NCBI RefSeq assembly: GCF_004569635.1
Contig: NZ_SPOZ01000005.1
Coordinates: 1 to 64,000 of the forward strand
Length of the DNA stretch: 64,000 bases
Direction: 5' to 3'
DNA from: Streptococcus sp. LYSM12
GTDB lineage: Bacteria > Bacillota > Bacilli > Lactobacillales > Streptococcaceae
Below, piece after piece: positions 17,727 to 27,840 of the stretch (position 1 is its first letter; each line of letters starts with the position of its first letter). The position numbers were made by a program, and so were the translations under genes. The notes under the pieces were generated by a model that was given only the letters and a program-made list of their open reading frames with translations, was not told where the DNA came from and did no database searches.

Positions 17727-18437
17727 TTACGTCAATGTTGTTCTCGCTTCTTTATATTGCTCATTTTCTTTCTGACGAGATACCTGTACCACTTGGAACA
17801 TTTTCAAAAAGACAGATAGAATCATGGTAAAGAGAATCGATTCTATCAAATAATTCCAAATTAAGCCATAATTCCCTATTAAAGGCAGGTTTCTTAAAAA
17901 GCCATAATCCCCGCCTGTCACCACATCAACCAATAAAATAAATGTATTAATAGCAAACGTCAGCCCGGCAATTTTTCTTGAAGTTAGTCGATAAGAATAT
18001 CGATGTAAGAGGTAATTTAGGGCATTTCCTAAAAGAGCTAGATGCCCAACAACGAAAGAAAAAATCGTTACATGGAACCAAGGAAAGGGATCAAAAATAG
18101 GATATATCAAAGCACATATGGAACCAAAGACTCCCATTAGCGAAAAATATTCCTTATAGGGTGACTCATCTGGAACTAGTAACAGCACAACCATTGCCAT
18201 ACGGCAATGGTAGAATGGCAAGGATTCAGAAATCGGTGCCATAATGACCAGATACCAGCCATAGAGCAGAACCAACTGAACTGCTTGTAGAGTTTTAAAA
18301 GTCAACTGCCACTTCCTATTTTCATGATACTTGACAGCTCCAAGCACTACCACTATCAAGCTGAACAAGAGAAAAAGATGCCCAGCAAATCCCAGTTGAG
18401 GCGGAAAACTGGGCTGATTAGTAAAAAATTCTTTCAT
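17727..18437 (-). CDS. YwaF/TMEM164-family integral membrane protein
   Basis: 236 residues with about seven hydrophobic segments. The pattern of PFYHCRMA, FPWFHVTIF and NYGLIWNYL fits the TIGR02206 (YwaF) group of conserved membrane proteins with unknown function. AAAGGAAAG precedes the ATG. It starts 27 bases after the murF stop, so it is probably in the same transcript. Confidence 0.8.
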   Translation of the reverse strand: MKEFFTNQPSFPPQLGFAGHLFLLFSLIVVVLGAVKYHENRKWQLTFKTLQAVQLVLLYGWYLVIMAPISESLPFYHCRMAMVVLLLVPDESPYKEYFSLMGVFGSICALIYPIFDPFPWFHVTIFSFVVGHLALLGNALNYLLHRYSYRLTSRKIAGLTFAINTFILLVDVVTGGDYGFLRNLPLIGNYGLIWNYLIESILFTMILSVFLKMFQVVQVSRQKENEQYKEARTTLT

Positions 18438-18463
18438 GTTTACTTTCCTTTTGTACGATATTC

Positions 18464-19831
18464 TTAGGAAGTAGCTACCAATGCCGCAACAAGCTGATCG
18501 AGGTGCATGGAATTACTTCCTTTAAGTAAAATCTGATCTTGTGGCTCCATACTATCTATGACATGTGTAACAAGCGCATCAAATTGATCTTCGGTTTCGT
18601 TTTTTCTAAAGAAATATACCTTGCCAAGCGGGAAGACTTGGGCAGCCAAGCGAGCGAGTTCTTCAATATCTTGTCCATAAAAGAAGAGCATATCCAAACA
18701 GTCAGGCGAAAGACTGGTAATGATCTCTTTGTGTAATGGAATAGACTGCTCTCCCAATTCTTTCATGTCTGCCAAAACAGCTAATTTCTTGCCATTTTCA
18801 TTTGCAGGAATACTCGAAAAGCTTTCTAAAATCAGGCGCATGGCTGTCGGATTGGCATTGTAGACATCGCTTAAAATATCAGCTCCGTTTCCTGCTTTTT
18901 TCCATTCCGTCCGATTACGGGTCAGGCTCAGATGCATCAGAGCCTCTCGAATTGCCCTATCTGAAACGCCCAAATATTTGCCCACATAAATTGCTAGCAT
19001 AGCATTGGTCGCATTATATTTACCTGTAACAGGTAAAAAAATATCTCCATCCATAAAATTGACCTGAAAAGTCAGACCGTCCTTGCGTTCAATTAAGCTC
19101 GTCACCTGTAAATCGCCACCCTCACCAAAGCTCACCAACTGCTGCCGATTTGGTAGATGAGGAGTTGCAATCGGGTCATTTGGTAGTAATAAGATTGCAC
19201 CGTCCGGCAAACCATCCGCGATTTGGAGTTTTCCTTGTGCAATCTGCTCCCGCGAGTCGAAAAATGCCAAATGAGCTTCGCCAAATAAGGTAATGACCGC
19301 AAGGCTTGGTTTTGCAATTTCTGACAGAAGATGAAGATCTCCCAAGTGGTCCTGTCCCATTTCCAAAACCAGTTTTTCTGTATTGTCCGGCATGTGAAGT
19401 ACCGTATAAGGCAAACCTATTTCATTATTGTAATTTCCCTGGGTCTTGTAGGTAGCAAAAGTTGTCGCTAAAACATCATGAATCATATCCTTAGTCGTGG
19501 TTTTCCCATTTGATCCTGTCACGGCAATGACCTCAACCTGCATTTTTTTCAAATAGTAGGCAGCCAAGGCCTGAAAAGCTATCAAGCAATCATCAACTAG
19601 AATATGGGGAAACGCTACTTCTTTCTCAGATAAGGTAATGGCGCAACCATTTTCAAAGGCAACAGGAATAAAATCATGCCCATCTCTAGCTCCCTTTAGC
19701 GGGATAAAAAAATCTCCCTCTACTATCAAACGGCTATCAAACTCAACCTTTTGCAGCGCTCGATCCTCATACATTCTCACATCGTTTTTCGCTCCAACAA
19801 CTTGAGCGACTTCATATACGGTTAATTTCAT
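18464..19831 (-). CDS. murF: UDP-MurNAc-tripeptide--D-Ala-D-Ala ligase
   Basis: Cytoplasmic Mur ligase adding D-Ala-D-Ala to the peptidoglycan precursor, using the product of Ddl encoded upstream. Seen: the P-loop VTGSNGKTTTKD, YNNEIGLP, the H/N residues of the Mur-ligase middle domain (SDVYNANP), and the C-terminal ADMKELGE. 455 residues. The ATG at 19831 is six bases from GGAG, better than the nearby upstream ATGs. Unusually, murF is parted from ddl by ~1.36 kb of repeats, so it probably has its own promoter. A TATCTAC/GTAGATA palindrome (19853-19867) lies just upstream. Confidence 0.94.
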   Translation of the reverse strand: MKLTVYEVAQVVGAKNDVRMYEDRALQKVEFDSRLIVEGDFFIPLKGARDGHDFIPVAFENGCAITLSEKEVAFPHILVDDCLIAFQALAAYYLKKMQVEVIAVTGSNGKTTTKDMIHDVLATTFATYKTQGNYNNEIGLPYTVLHMPDNTEKLVLEMGQDHLGDLHLLSEIAKPSLAVITLFGEAHLAFFDSREQIAQGKLQIADGLPDGAILLLPNDPIATPHLPNRQQLVSFGEGGDLQVTSLIERKDGLTFQVNFMDGDIFLPVTGKYNATNAMLAIYVGKYLGVSDRAIREALMHLSLTRNRTEWKKAGNGADILSDVYNANPTAMRLILESFSSIPANENGKKLAVLADMKELGEQSIPLHKEIITSLSPDCLDMLFFYGQDIEELARLAAQVFPLGKVYFFRKNETEDQFDALVTHVIDSMEPQDQILLKGSNSMHLDQLVAALVATS

Positions 19832-20089
19832 CATTTTCTCCAAAAACACTCTTATCTACTGTAGATATGTTTCTATTCTTCATCAATTATGGGATTTGGT
19901 TTGCTTGGATACGACTCCTTTGGGGGAGTAATGCAGATGTTCTAGCTTTAGCTGGCTCCATATACCTTTTGGGGACGCAGCCGTTTCAAGGGTTGTTTGC
20001 CTAACATAGCTATCTGGTTCTGCACTGTACTTCATTGTAACGAACCTAGCTATCTTCATCGGGAACTCACAAGGGGACTGGGCTAAATC

Positions 20090-20385
20090 AAAGTCGGCAT
20101 CAACAGCTCAAGCCCAGTGGTTGATTGCTTCAACAGCTATCATGCTGTTAAAAGTTGGAAATGCTGTCCCTTTTTGTTTCAAGGGAACAGGCTAAACATC
20201 TCCACTGGAGCTTTTCACTCCTCTTTGTTCGTGTTTTAGATTTAAACGCTAGCATCATCCACTGTACAGAGGGGGAGAGTGAAACGACCTACCTCTAGAC
20301 TGTTTCAGCCGAACCTAGAATTAAAAAAGTGTGGAAAAACGAACTCTTTTTCTACCTGCCAATTTCTTTCTCGCCCCCTGTTCGA
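20090..20385 (-). repeat. LR1 intergenic repeat, diverged inverted copy
   Basis: Shares ordered stretches with the other LR1 copies: CAGTGGTTGATTGCTTCAA, GCTATCATGCTGTTAA, CCACTGGAGCTTTT, TTTGTTCGTGTTT, GACTGTTTCAGCC. Much more worn than the others. Confidence 0.55.
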
Positions 20386-20509
20386 CCGAGAAGTTGCTTC
20401 AACCGTCCAGAAATAAACTGTTGAATATTGGAGATAAAACGAATGGCATTCGCATCAAACACTCTCACGTCTTGTACAAGATGAGGCTGATACCGCTTCA
20501 GGTTGCTAT

Positions 20510-20592
20510 TATAGTCTTTTAGTTTCTCTTTTATTATTTCGTTCACTCGCTTTGCCGTATGCCAGTACAGTCTGCAGCTTCTTGCCTAGTAC
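20510..20592 (+). mobile_element. MITE, G subfamily, right end missing
   Basis: Left end TATAGTCTTTTAGTTTCTC, core CGCTTTGCCGTATGCCAGTA. It stops at CCTAGTAC, where a C-type copy begins; the right end is not found on the other side. Confidence 0.75.
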
Positions 20593-20699
20593 TAGAGTCA
20601 TTTCGTTTCTATTTTTATGACTTCGTTCACTCGTCTTGCTGTACTCCAGTACTACCTGCGACTCCTTGCCTAGTACTAAAAATAAACGAAACGGCTATA
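20593..20699 (+). mobile_element. MITE, C subfamily, inserted in a G copy (107 bp)
   Basis: Starts TAGAGTCATTTCGTTTCTA (one base off the usual end) and ends TAAACGAAACGGCTATA, with C-type core. Confidence 0.8.
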
Positions 20700-21188
20700 A
20701 CATATGGCAATATCGGAAACTAACAAGATACGACGGTTCTGTTTTAATGAGTATAAAAGCTGTAAAACAAAAAGAGCAAACGCTCTTTTCATTATATCAT
20801 ACCTTGGGTAAAGTATCTTATCAAACCTGAGCTAAGGTTCCCTCTTTCGTTTTTTATCCACCTGAGAAGAATAAGCTATCTACTCGCATCTAGAAAGCCT
20901 TAAAACAGCACTGCTCTAAAACCTCATAGAATCGTTTCCTACTGGATTTCGCAACCGTACTATTCGTGACTGGGGAACATTTTTGTAGAACGACTACTCG
21001 CTATATAAGGAAAACGATCGGAGAGTTGATAAAGGTAGATGCTCGGATAGCACTCTCTAGCAAGACGACAAATCGGAGAAAAGTAAGGAGAACTCAACTT
21101 TCTTCACTCTTATTTTCAGCTCTAGAAAATCTATATCTACAACAAAAATAATGCTCAATTTTTAAAACTTAATTACTATACATAAGCT

Positions 21189-22235
21189 TTAAACCAGATG
21201 TTGTTCGCGTTTACGAAAGGTTTCCTTGGCTAGGGACACCAACTTTTTAATCAAATCAGAGTAACCAAGTCCCATATTATCCCACAAGAGAGGATACATT
21301 GACCACTGGGTAAAACCTGGCATGGTATTCAACTCATTGAGAAAAATCTCTCCCGCTTCTGTCAGGAAGAAATCGCAACGTGACAAACCGCAACCACCAA
21401 TGGCACGAAAGGCTGTAGCGGCGTAAATCCGCATTTGCTCTGCCACATCAGCCGAGATTTCAGCTGGAATCGCCATGGTAATGTTATTGTCGATATATTT
21501 GGCATCGTAATCATAAAAAGCTACATCTTTGACAACTTCACCAGGTAGAGTCGTCTGAACATCTGCATTTCCTAGCAGCCCAACCTCGATTTCACGGGCA
21601 TTGACTCCTTGCTCTACCAAGAGACGGCTATCATAGCGAAAAGCTAACTCAATAGCAGATCGCAATTCAACTTGATTTTCTGCCTTTGAAATTCCGACGC
21701 TGGATCCCATATTGGCTGGTTTGACAAAGACAGGATAGTGCAAATTAGCTTCTACAGTAGCGATTTTTGCCTCTACATCCTCGCCCTCTATCACCGTTTC
21801 AAAGGCCACTTGGGGAATTCCCTCTGAAGCCAGCACCTGCTTAGTCGTGATCTTATCCATTGCTACACTAGAAGCAAGAACATTGGTTCCTACATAGGGC
21901 AGGCGTAAAACTTCTAAGAAACCTTGGATAGAACCATCCTCACCCATTGGACCGTGAAGCACAGGAAAAACTACAGCATTTTCCTCATAAATATCGCTCG
22001 GACGAATGCATTGGCTTGAAATAATAGTGCTGTTAGTCATTAACTTTTCATCCGCAGACGGCGTTTTATTAAACTCCTGGGTCTTAATAAAATCACCATT
22101 TTGAGCAATAAAGTAGGTTTTTACAAAAAATTTATCATAGTCGATAGCCCGCATGATACTTTCAGCAGACAAGACTGACACTTCACGCTCAGCCGAACGT
22201 CCACCATACAGGAGAATAATGGTTTCTTTTGACAT
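21189..22235 (-). CDS. ddl: D-alanine--D-alanine ligase
   Basis: Makes the D-Ala-D-Ala dipeptide used by MurF. Seen: the N-terminal [16 protein letters not shown] with the Glu and Ser that bind the substrate, HGPMGEDGS, the ATP-grasp stretch [14 protein letters not shown], and the C-terminal [12 protein letters not shown]. 348 residues is normal. AGGGAAATCC precedes the ATG. 53 bases after recR; likely one operon. Confidence 0.95.
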   Translation of the reverse strand: MSKETIILLYGGRSAEREVSVLSAESIMRAIDYDKFFVKTYFIAQNGDFIKTQEFNKTPSADEKLMTNSTIISSQCIRPSDIYEENAVVFPVLHGPMGEDGSIQGFLEVLRLPYVGTNVLASSVAMDKITTKQVLASEGIPQVAFETVIEGEDVEAKIATVEANLHYPVFVKPANMGSSVGISKAENQVELRSAIELAFRYDSRLLVEQGVNAREIEVGLLGNADVQTTLPGEVVKDVAFYDYDAKYIDNNITMAIPAEISADVAEQMRIYAATAFRAIGGCGLSRCDFFLTEAGEIFLNELNTMPGFTQWSMYPLLWDNMGLGYSDLIKKLVSLAKETFRKREQHLV

Positions 22236-22288
22236 GGATTTCCCTAACTTTCTATACTAATTTTCTTGATAACACTTATCGCAAAAGG

Positions 22289-22885
22289 CTATAGCTCCGT
22301 ACGATTTTCAATGGCTCGAAGGAGAGTTACTTCATCAGCATACTCAATATCGGCTCCAACGGCAAGCCCCCGTGCCAGTCGTGTCACTTTGATACCAGCA
22401 GGTTTTAAAACGCGTGAAATATACATAGATGTCGCTTCCCCATCTGCTGTCGCATTAGTAGCAATGATAACTTCAGTCACCTCGTTCTCCATCAAACGCA
22501 TGAGCAAGCTCTTGAGGTTAATATCATCTGGACCGACTCCATTCATTGGGGAAATAAGACCGTGAAGAACATGATACAAGCCATGATACTCTTGAATATG
22601 TTCCATGGCTGAAACATCTCTACTATCTTCTACGACTAAAATCGTTGACAAATCCCGCGTCGAATCCTGACAAATCGCACAGATCTCATCTTCAGCAAGA
22701 TTACCACAAACCTGACAATAGGCTAAGTCACGCTTAGCTGCCAGGAGATTTTTCGCAAATTCATTGACCACATCCTCCTCCATACCAATCGTATAAAAGG
22801 CTAGACGGGTCGCAGTTTTAATACCAATTCCAGGGAGTTTCGAATAACTCTCAATCAATTTCGCAATAGGTGTAGGATATAACAA
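22289..22885 (-). CDS. recR: Recombination mediator RecR
   Basis: Recombinational repair protein that loads RecA with RecF/RecO. Seen: the helix-hairpin-helix [18 protein letters not shown], the four-Cys zinc site [16 protein letters not shown], and the Toprim domain with [12 protein letters not shown] and NATADGEAT. 198 residues is standard. The start is TTG (LYPTPIAK follows), the position where relatives begin. AGAAAAGAG lies upstream. In streptococci it usually lies right after pbp2b; here ~980 bases of repeats separate them. Confidence 0.94.
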   Translation of the reverse strand: MLYPTPIAKLIESYSKLPGIGIKTATRLAFYTIGMEEDVVNEFAKNLLAAKRDLAYCQVCGNLAEDEICAICQDSTRDLSTILVVEDSRDVSAMEHIQEYHGLYHVLHGLISPMNGVGPDDINLKSLLMRLMENEVTEVIIATNATADGEATSMYISRVLKPAGIKVTRLARGLAVGADIEYADEVTLLRAIENRTEL

Positions 22886-23144
22886 TGCTCTTTTCTATCT
22901 TTCTAAAAAATCTATAAACTTTGATTTTGAGGACCTTTTAATCATCTCTCTTTGATAAAATTCTATATTTTTATCGTTTAATGAGATTTTATCTTTTTAG
23001 CCCCCTTTTGGTACAAACATATTGTACAGAGGTTTCGTATACGTTGTCTGTATTAGTATACCACAAAAAAGATAAACGTGGTTTCTTTTTTTAACTCTCT
23101 TTTATAATCCTCTACCATTGTTTTGAAAGCGATTTTGTATTTAT

Positions 23145-23238
23145 TATAGACATTTCGTTTATCTTTTATTCCTTCGTTCACTCGCTTTGCCGTACTCTAG
23201 TACAGCCTGCAGCTTGTTACCTAGTACTAAAACTATAT
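23145..23238 (+). mobile_element. MITE, G subfamily, 3'-deleted (94 bp)
   Basis: Left end TATAGACATTTCGTTTATC and G-type core are intact. After CCTAGTACTAAAA it runs straight into CTATA, having lost about a dozen bases of the right arm. Confidence 0.75.
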
Positions 23239-23328
23239 AGCACCATTCAGCGCGTCAGAGTTCAAGTTTTGAGTGCAGTACCTCCATAATAACCTCATAT
23301 TCTATAAAAGCCAGCTCTGACAAACTTT

Positions 23329-23434
23329 TATAGTCATTTCGTTTCTATTTTAGTACTTCGTTCACTCGTCTTGCTGTACTCCAGTACTACCTGCGACTCC
23401 TTACCTAGTACTAAAAATAAACGAAACGGCTATA
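23329..23434 (+). mobile_element. TA-flanked MITE, C subfamily (106 bp)
   Basis: TATAGTCATTTCGTTTCTA ... TAAACGAAACGGCTATA with C-type core, close to the copy at 3477. Confidence 0.85.
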
Positions 23435-23544
23435 CAATTAAAAATTGCGAAAGCTAGAAAAAAGTTATAAAATCTTTGACATTTTTCCTATGGCTTCTAA
23501 ATGGAATAAAGAACTTTTAAAACCTTGATGCTAACAGTAAAGTA

Positions 23545-23586
23545 AAAACAGTAGCCTCTTGTCTAAGACAAAAACTACTGTTTTTT
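23545..23586 (-). terminator. Terminator downstream of pbp2b
   Basis: AAAACAGTAG (23545-23554) pairs with CTACTGTTTT (23575-23584); T/A runs make it work on both strands. Confidence 0.65.
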
Positions 23587-23867
23587 AATGATCATTAACA
23601 TAACGACCTAGCAATAGTTCTATTCTCGCTTTTGAAGCGTTAGAATCAAGCTACAACAAGCGTCTGGTTTATCTCCCTGCTTACTAGGTTCTTGGCGTAG
23701 TCTAAATAATTCACTGGATTATTTTAGTCCCTAACATTGTTAGATACGCCAAATGGTTTACTATACTATCACTATCCAATATCGTTGATAGTATCGATTA
23801 AGGTTACATACAAGACGGGGAGGTCACTAAAATCCTTAGGGGAACGCTCCTTGGAGCATTCATGTTT

Positions 23868-25943
23868 CTAATTCATCGGATGAAGCGATTGATAGAGATT
23901 GATAATTTCTGTCGTGATGCGTTTGCTTGTAGACGAATCAAGGTCTGTCAAATTCGGTAGAATAACCGCAACTGCAATCTTGGGATTAGAACTCGGCGCA
24001 TAGGAAACAATATTGGTGTTAACTGCAGCCAAGACTTGACCTGTATCTGTTGTCACAAAGGTTTCGGCCGTACCAGTCTTAGCACTAATTGATACACTAG
24101 CACCGTCTGCAATAGTTCTCCCTGTCGTAAGACCACTTTCACCATTGACAACCCGATAAAATCCTTGCTGGATAAGCCCCATCTCCTCTTCTGAGATATT
24201 GACTTGATTCAAGTCCCTACCAGTAATGGTTTCAATAACCTCGCCTAGACCACCCTCTGCATTATTAGCATAAATTCCCTCTGCTAAATGCGGACTAATG
24301 CGCTTTCCTCCATTTGCCACTGTCGCCACGTATTGGGCCATTTGCATCGGGGTGTAATTGTCAAACTGTCCAAAAGAATTGGTCAGATAATTTGAAATGG
24401 AATAATCTTTAGGTATAAATCCAGTTGATTCAAGCGGTAAATCAATTCCTGTTGCAACACCTAGGCCATATTCACCAAAAGTACCGCGCAATTTTTCCAT
24501 TGAGGTCTTGAGGGTTTCATTCACATTCAAAATCATTCCAGGAACATAAGGTTGTCCAATCATGTCAAGGGCAATCTGAACCATGTAGGTATTAGAGGAA
24601 TATTGCAAGGCTTCAACTGCATCAATGTTACGATTACCGAACACTGTAAACCAAGAATTAATCGGAGCAGAACCTGCAAATTGAATCGGTTGATCTACCA
24701 ACACTTGATTTCCTGAAATAACACCGTTCTCCCAACCTGCTGTCAGAGTCGCACCCTTGACAATCGATCCTGGAACAAAGGTATTGGTAACAGTTCCTAA
24801 GGCATTTTCCTTAACCTCATTGGTCTTTGTATCATGGCTATAACCTGCCATGGCAAGAACAGCACCTGTCTTGGGCTCAAGCACCACAGCATAGACACCC
24901 TCGGAATAACGGGCACTTCCCGTTGACAATTCACTATCAAAATGGTGCTTCAAAATGGCATTAACTCCGTCTTGAAAGGCTAGGTCAATCGTTAATTTGA
25001 CATTTTTCCCCTTGTTTCCCTCTTGAATAGTGGTAATGCTTTCGACATTTCCACTACGGTCAAGATTGATTTCTTTCTTCTCTCGTTGACCTTGCAAGAC
25101 TTCTTCATATTGCTTTTCTAGATAGGCTGTTCCCACACGATCATTGAGTGAGTAGCCCTTGGCTAAATAATCCTTAGCATCTTCTTCTGGTAAACCTGCT
25201 TGTTGCGTGGTCACTGTTCCGATAATGGAGGCTAGAGAGGTCGGAGCTACAACCCTCTTCCAGCTACTCGCCGTAGAAATTCCTGGTAACTCAGCCTCAT
25301 TTGCTGCAATCCTGGCAATCTGCTCAGCCGTCAGCGAATCCGTTACCAGATTAACCGTTTCAAAATAAGCCGCGGCATTCATTTGTGAAAAAAGCTCTAT
25401 AGCCTTTAATTCCTCTTCCGAATAAGCTGTTTGTTCTTCTGTCAAACTCAAGATAGCATTATTGTATATGGTCGACTCATCTAAGCTGTTGCCGTCTGTA
25501 TCTAATCGCTGATCTTTAGGCAGTTTGCTCACAACTTCCGCATAAACCTCTGGATCTGCCAAATAATAGTCAGCACGCTCCCGTGGCGTTACATCCACAT
25601 CCGTCAAACTCACCCATTGCAAGAGCTTGGTTGCAATCTCTTTCATTTGACGAGCTGTCATTTTATTGGATCGTGTAAAGGTAGCTACCTGCTCTACTTG
25701 GTTCTCCACCAAGGCGACCCCTTTCGCATCATAAATCTGTCCGCGAACAGAACTATTTGTAATCACTTTTTGGCTGGCCTTGGCCAATTTATCAGTATAA
25801 AAATCTTTGTTGATAATCTGCATGTAGGCCAGACGCGAAATCAAGATTGAAAATAAGATAATTACAATAGCAAATAAAATATTCAAACGCCTAGGAATAA
25901 AGGCATCCTCGCGCCCCTTGCGGGAAGGTGCATTTTTTGTCAC
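23868..25943 (-). CDS. pbp2b: Penicillin-binding protein 2b (transpeptidase)
   Basis: Class B PBP for peripheral (elongation) peptidoglycan cross-linking; target of beta-lactams. Seen: transmembrane segment at about residues 21-42, dimerisation domain, then the active-site motifs SIVK (Ser393), SSN (449-451) and KTG (622-624). 691 residues. The residue after SSN is Thr, as in susceptible pneumococcal PBP2b. Lys479 is present; 512-515 read K-D-Y-S. From memory, changes at 479 and 512-515 have been linked to beta-lactam tolerance in S. suis, but I cannot compare with a reference here. Own transcription unit followed by a terminator. Confidence 0.93.
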   Translation of the reverse strand: MTKNAPSRKGREDAFIPRRLNILFAIVIILFSILISRLAYMQIINKDFYTDKLAKASQKVITNSSVRGQIYDAKGVALVENQVEQVATFTRSNKMTARQMKEIATKLLQWVSLTDVDVTPRERADYYLADPEVYAEVVSKLPKDQRLDTDGNSLDESTIYNNAILSLTEEQTAYSEEELKAIELFSQMNAAAYFETVNLVTDSLTAEQIARIAANEAELPGISTASSWKRVVAPTSLASIIGTVTTQQAGLPEEDAKDYLAKGYSLNDRVGTAYLEKQYEEVLQGQREKKEINLDRSGNVESITTIQEGNKGKNVKLTIDLAFQDGVNAILKHHFDSELSTGSARYSEGVYAVVLEPKTGAVLAMAGYSHDTKTNEVKENALGTVTNTFVPGSIVKGATLTAGWENGVISGNQVLVDQPIQFAGSAPINSWFTVFGNRNIDAVEALQYSSNTYMVQIALDMIGQPYVPGMILNVNETLKTSMEKLRGTFGEYGLGVATGIDLPLESTGFIPKDYSISNYLTNSFGQFDNYTPMQMAQYVATVANGGKRISPHLAEGIYANNAEGGLGEVIETITGRDLNQVNISEEEMGLIQQGFYRVVNGESGLTTGRTIADGASVSISAKTGTAETFVTTDTGQVLAAVNTNIVSYAPSSNPKIAVAVILPNLTDLDSSTSKRITTEIINLYQSLHPMN

Positions 25944-26330
25944 TTTTAAAACCTCATTCTAGAAAAATTTCCTCTATTATATCACATTGAGCCTATTTTT
26001 TCTGTTTACATGGACAGATTCTAATGATTTTTCAAAAACTTGTATCAACAGATGCGACCCCCTTTAGATGTGCCTCTCATTGGTTATAAGACAACCTATG
26101 TCCAGTCACTTGACCGTAACTAGCTACTTCCTCCCTCATTTCATTTGCGCCAAAGCTAATTAGCCTCTATCTAGATTTCACAACAAACCTCTGTTCAGCC
26201 GCCTATTTTGGGAGATCCTTTTTTAACGCCCTTGTATCTTATGTATTTGAATTCGGGCTAGCATCATCCTCTGCTTTATCCGCGATTGATACGTTCTTGG
26301 CACGGGGTAACATTATCCACCGGATGATGT

Positions 26331-26436
26331 TATAGTCATTTCGTTTGTCTTTTATCACTTCGTTCACTCGCTTTGCTGTACTCCAGTACAGCCTGCAGCT
26401 CCTTGCCTAGTACTGAAAGTAAACTAAAAGACTCTC
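26331..26436 (+). mobile_element. MITE, G subfamily (106 bp)
   Basis: TATAGTCATTTCGTTTGTC ... AAACTAAAAGACTCTC; right terminal TATA mutated. Core CGCTTTGCTGTACTCCAGTA. Confidence 0.8.
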
Positions 26437-26530
26437 CCCCCTATTTTCTCAACAGCTTATCTGAATAAGATGACAACATCTAATTGAAATTTTCGAAGAG
26501 CCTCAATCCATTCCTACCTACAACTTTTAA

Positions 26531-27017
26531 GAGGGAGGAGGAAAGAACTCAAAACACATAAAAAATAGTCCGGTTTTTATCTTATTTCCTGCATTCTAGC
26601 TTAGGGCTGAAACGGTCTATTCCCAGAGCGTTTCTCTCCCACCCCCGCACAGCTCCAACAGTCAGAGTAGTGACTGTTGGGGGTGGAAATGAAGCGAACG
26701 CATTCGCATCAGTCGTAGAGGTCAGATGTGGAGTGGGAAACACGAACAAATATGAGTATAGTCGTTTCGTTTATCTTTTATTCCTTCGTTAACTCACTTT
26801 AACGTACTCTAGTTATGCCTGCAGCTCCTTGCCTAGTACTAAAAGCAAACTAAAAGACTATCAAAACTCCAGTGGGGCTTTTGAGCCTGCTCCTTTAAAA
26901 AAGAGCAGCAGTTCATTTTCAACCTCCAACTGCATGATAGCCATGGAAGAAATCCACCACTGCATCAACATCATTCGGTTCATCAAATGAGAAAGCTGGG
27001 ACTCTTTGCCCAGCCTC
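26531..27017 (+). repeat. LR1 intergenic repeat, interrupted by a MITE
   Basis: Same ordered blocks as the copies at 46930 and 61213: GGAAAGAACTC, CCTGCATTCTAGCTT, ACGGTCTATTCCCAGA, CAGCTCCAACAGTCA, GTGGGAAACACGAACAAATA, then a MITE, then CTCCAGTGG, GAGCCTGCTCC, ATGATAGCCAT, and the hairpin GCTGGGACTCTTTGCCCAGC (26995-27014) near the vicX stop. Confidence 0.75.
26757..26862 (+). mobile_element. MITE, G subfamily, inserted in LR1
   Basis: TATAGTCGTTTCGTTTATC ... AAACTAAAAGACTATC. It sits at the TA of TATGAGTAAAAAGC as seen in empty LR1 copies; the right-hand TA has become TC. Confidence 0.85.
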
Positions 27018-27030
27018 TCTGATTGTATCA

Positions 27031-27834
27031 TTACATTGCCGTTAGGGGTGTTGCTGTGTCTGGCGATGTATCGTAAATCTGAAAATCTACACCTACTCCT
27101 AAATCTGCTTGGGCTAGTTGATTGACCATGGTCATATGAGCCAATTCCTTGATGTTATTTTCCTTACTGAGGTGCCCTAAGTAAATCCTCTTGGTTCGGT
27201 TTCCCAGAGTTCGAATCATAGCATCTGCTCCGTCCTCATTACAAAGGTGCCCCTTATCTGACAAAATCCGCTGCTTGAGATTCCATGAATAAGAACCTGC
27301 CCGCAAAATTTCCACATCGTGATTGGACTCAATGAGGTATCCGTCAGCATTTTCCACAATCCCTGCTAGACGATCACTGACATAGCCTGTATCCGTCAGC
27401 ATGACAAAACTCTTGTCATCTTTCATAAAACGATAAAATTGCGGACAAGCTGCATCGTGACTGACCCCAAAACTTTCAATATCCAAATCGCCAAAGGTCT
27501 TTGTCACACCCAATTCAAAAATATGCTTTTGCTCCAGAGCAATTGGACCTAATTTTCCTTCCATAGCTTGCCAGGTCGCCTCATTGGCATAGATATCCAT
27601 ACCATATTTGCGAGCCAAAACACCGATCCCGTGGATATGATCGCTATGCTCATGCGTGACCAAAATGGCATCCAACTGCTCAGGTCTGCGGTCAATTTCT
27701 GCTAATAAACTGGCTATCTTCTTCCCAGACAAACCAGCATCTACTAAAATCTTTTTCTTCTCTGTTTCTAAATAAAAGGAGTTTCCACTAGAACCAGAGG
27801 CTAAAATACTATATCGAAATCCTGTTTCTCCCAT
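27031..27834 (-). CDS. vicX: VicX/WalJ metallo-beta-lactamase-fold protein
   Basis: Third gene of the essential cell-wall two-component operon. The MBL metal site HEHSDH is at residues 61-66, with GVSHDA, LTDTGY and GHLS later. 267 residues. In relatives it is linked to DNA replication fidelity and to modulation of the VicRK pathway. AGGAGTGT precedes the ATG, and only six bases separate it from vicK, so all three genes are co-transcribed. Confidence 0.93.
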   Translation of the reverse strand: MGETGFRYSILASGSSGNSFYLETEKKKILVDAGLSGKKIASLLAEIDRRPEQLDAILVTHEHSDHIHGIGVLARKYGMDIYANEATWQAMEGKLGPIALEQKHIFELGVTKTFGDLDIESFGVSHDAACPQFYRFMKDDKSFVMLTDTGYVSDRLAGIVENADGYLIESNHDVEILRAGSYSWNLKQRILSDKGHLCNEDGADAMIRTLGNRTKRIYLGHLSKENNIKELAHMTMVNQLAQADLGVGVDFQIYDTSPDTATPLTAM

Positions 27835-27840
27835 ACACTC

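Larger units (their letters stand above)
19832..21188. other. Repeat-rich 1.36-kb gap between ddl and murF
   Basis: Holds a diverged inverted LR1-like copy (about 20090-20385), two joined MITEs (20510-20699), and scraps resembling other intergenic repeats (GGATACGACTCC...). From 20700 to 21188 I see nothing. No gene recognised. Confidence 0.6.
22886..23867. other. Gap between pbp2b and recR with promoter-like palindromes and two MITEs
   Basis: Upstream of recR on the minus strand, TGGTATACT (near 23055-23063) could be an extended -10. GTACAA-ACATA-TTGTAC (23011-23027) is a perfect inverted repeat, and GTATAC occurs twice, spaced apart (23037-23061). The rest holds MITEs at 23145-23238 and 23329-23434 and the terminator at 23545-23586. 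23590-23867 shows no gene. Confidence 0.5.
25944..27030. other. Repeat-filled 1.1-kb gap between vicX and pbp2b
   Basis: Contains a MITE (26331-26436) and an LR1 copy interrupted by another MITE (26531-27017). 25944-26330 shows no gene or RNA that I recognise. Confidence 0.6.
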
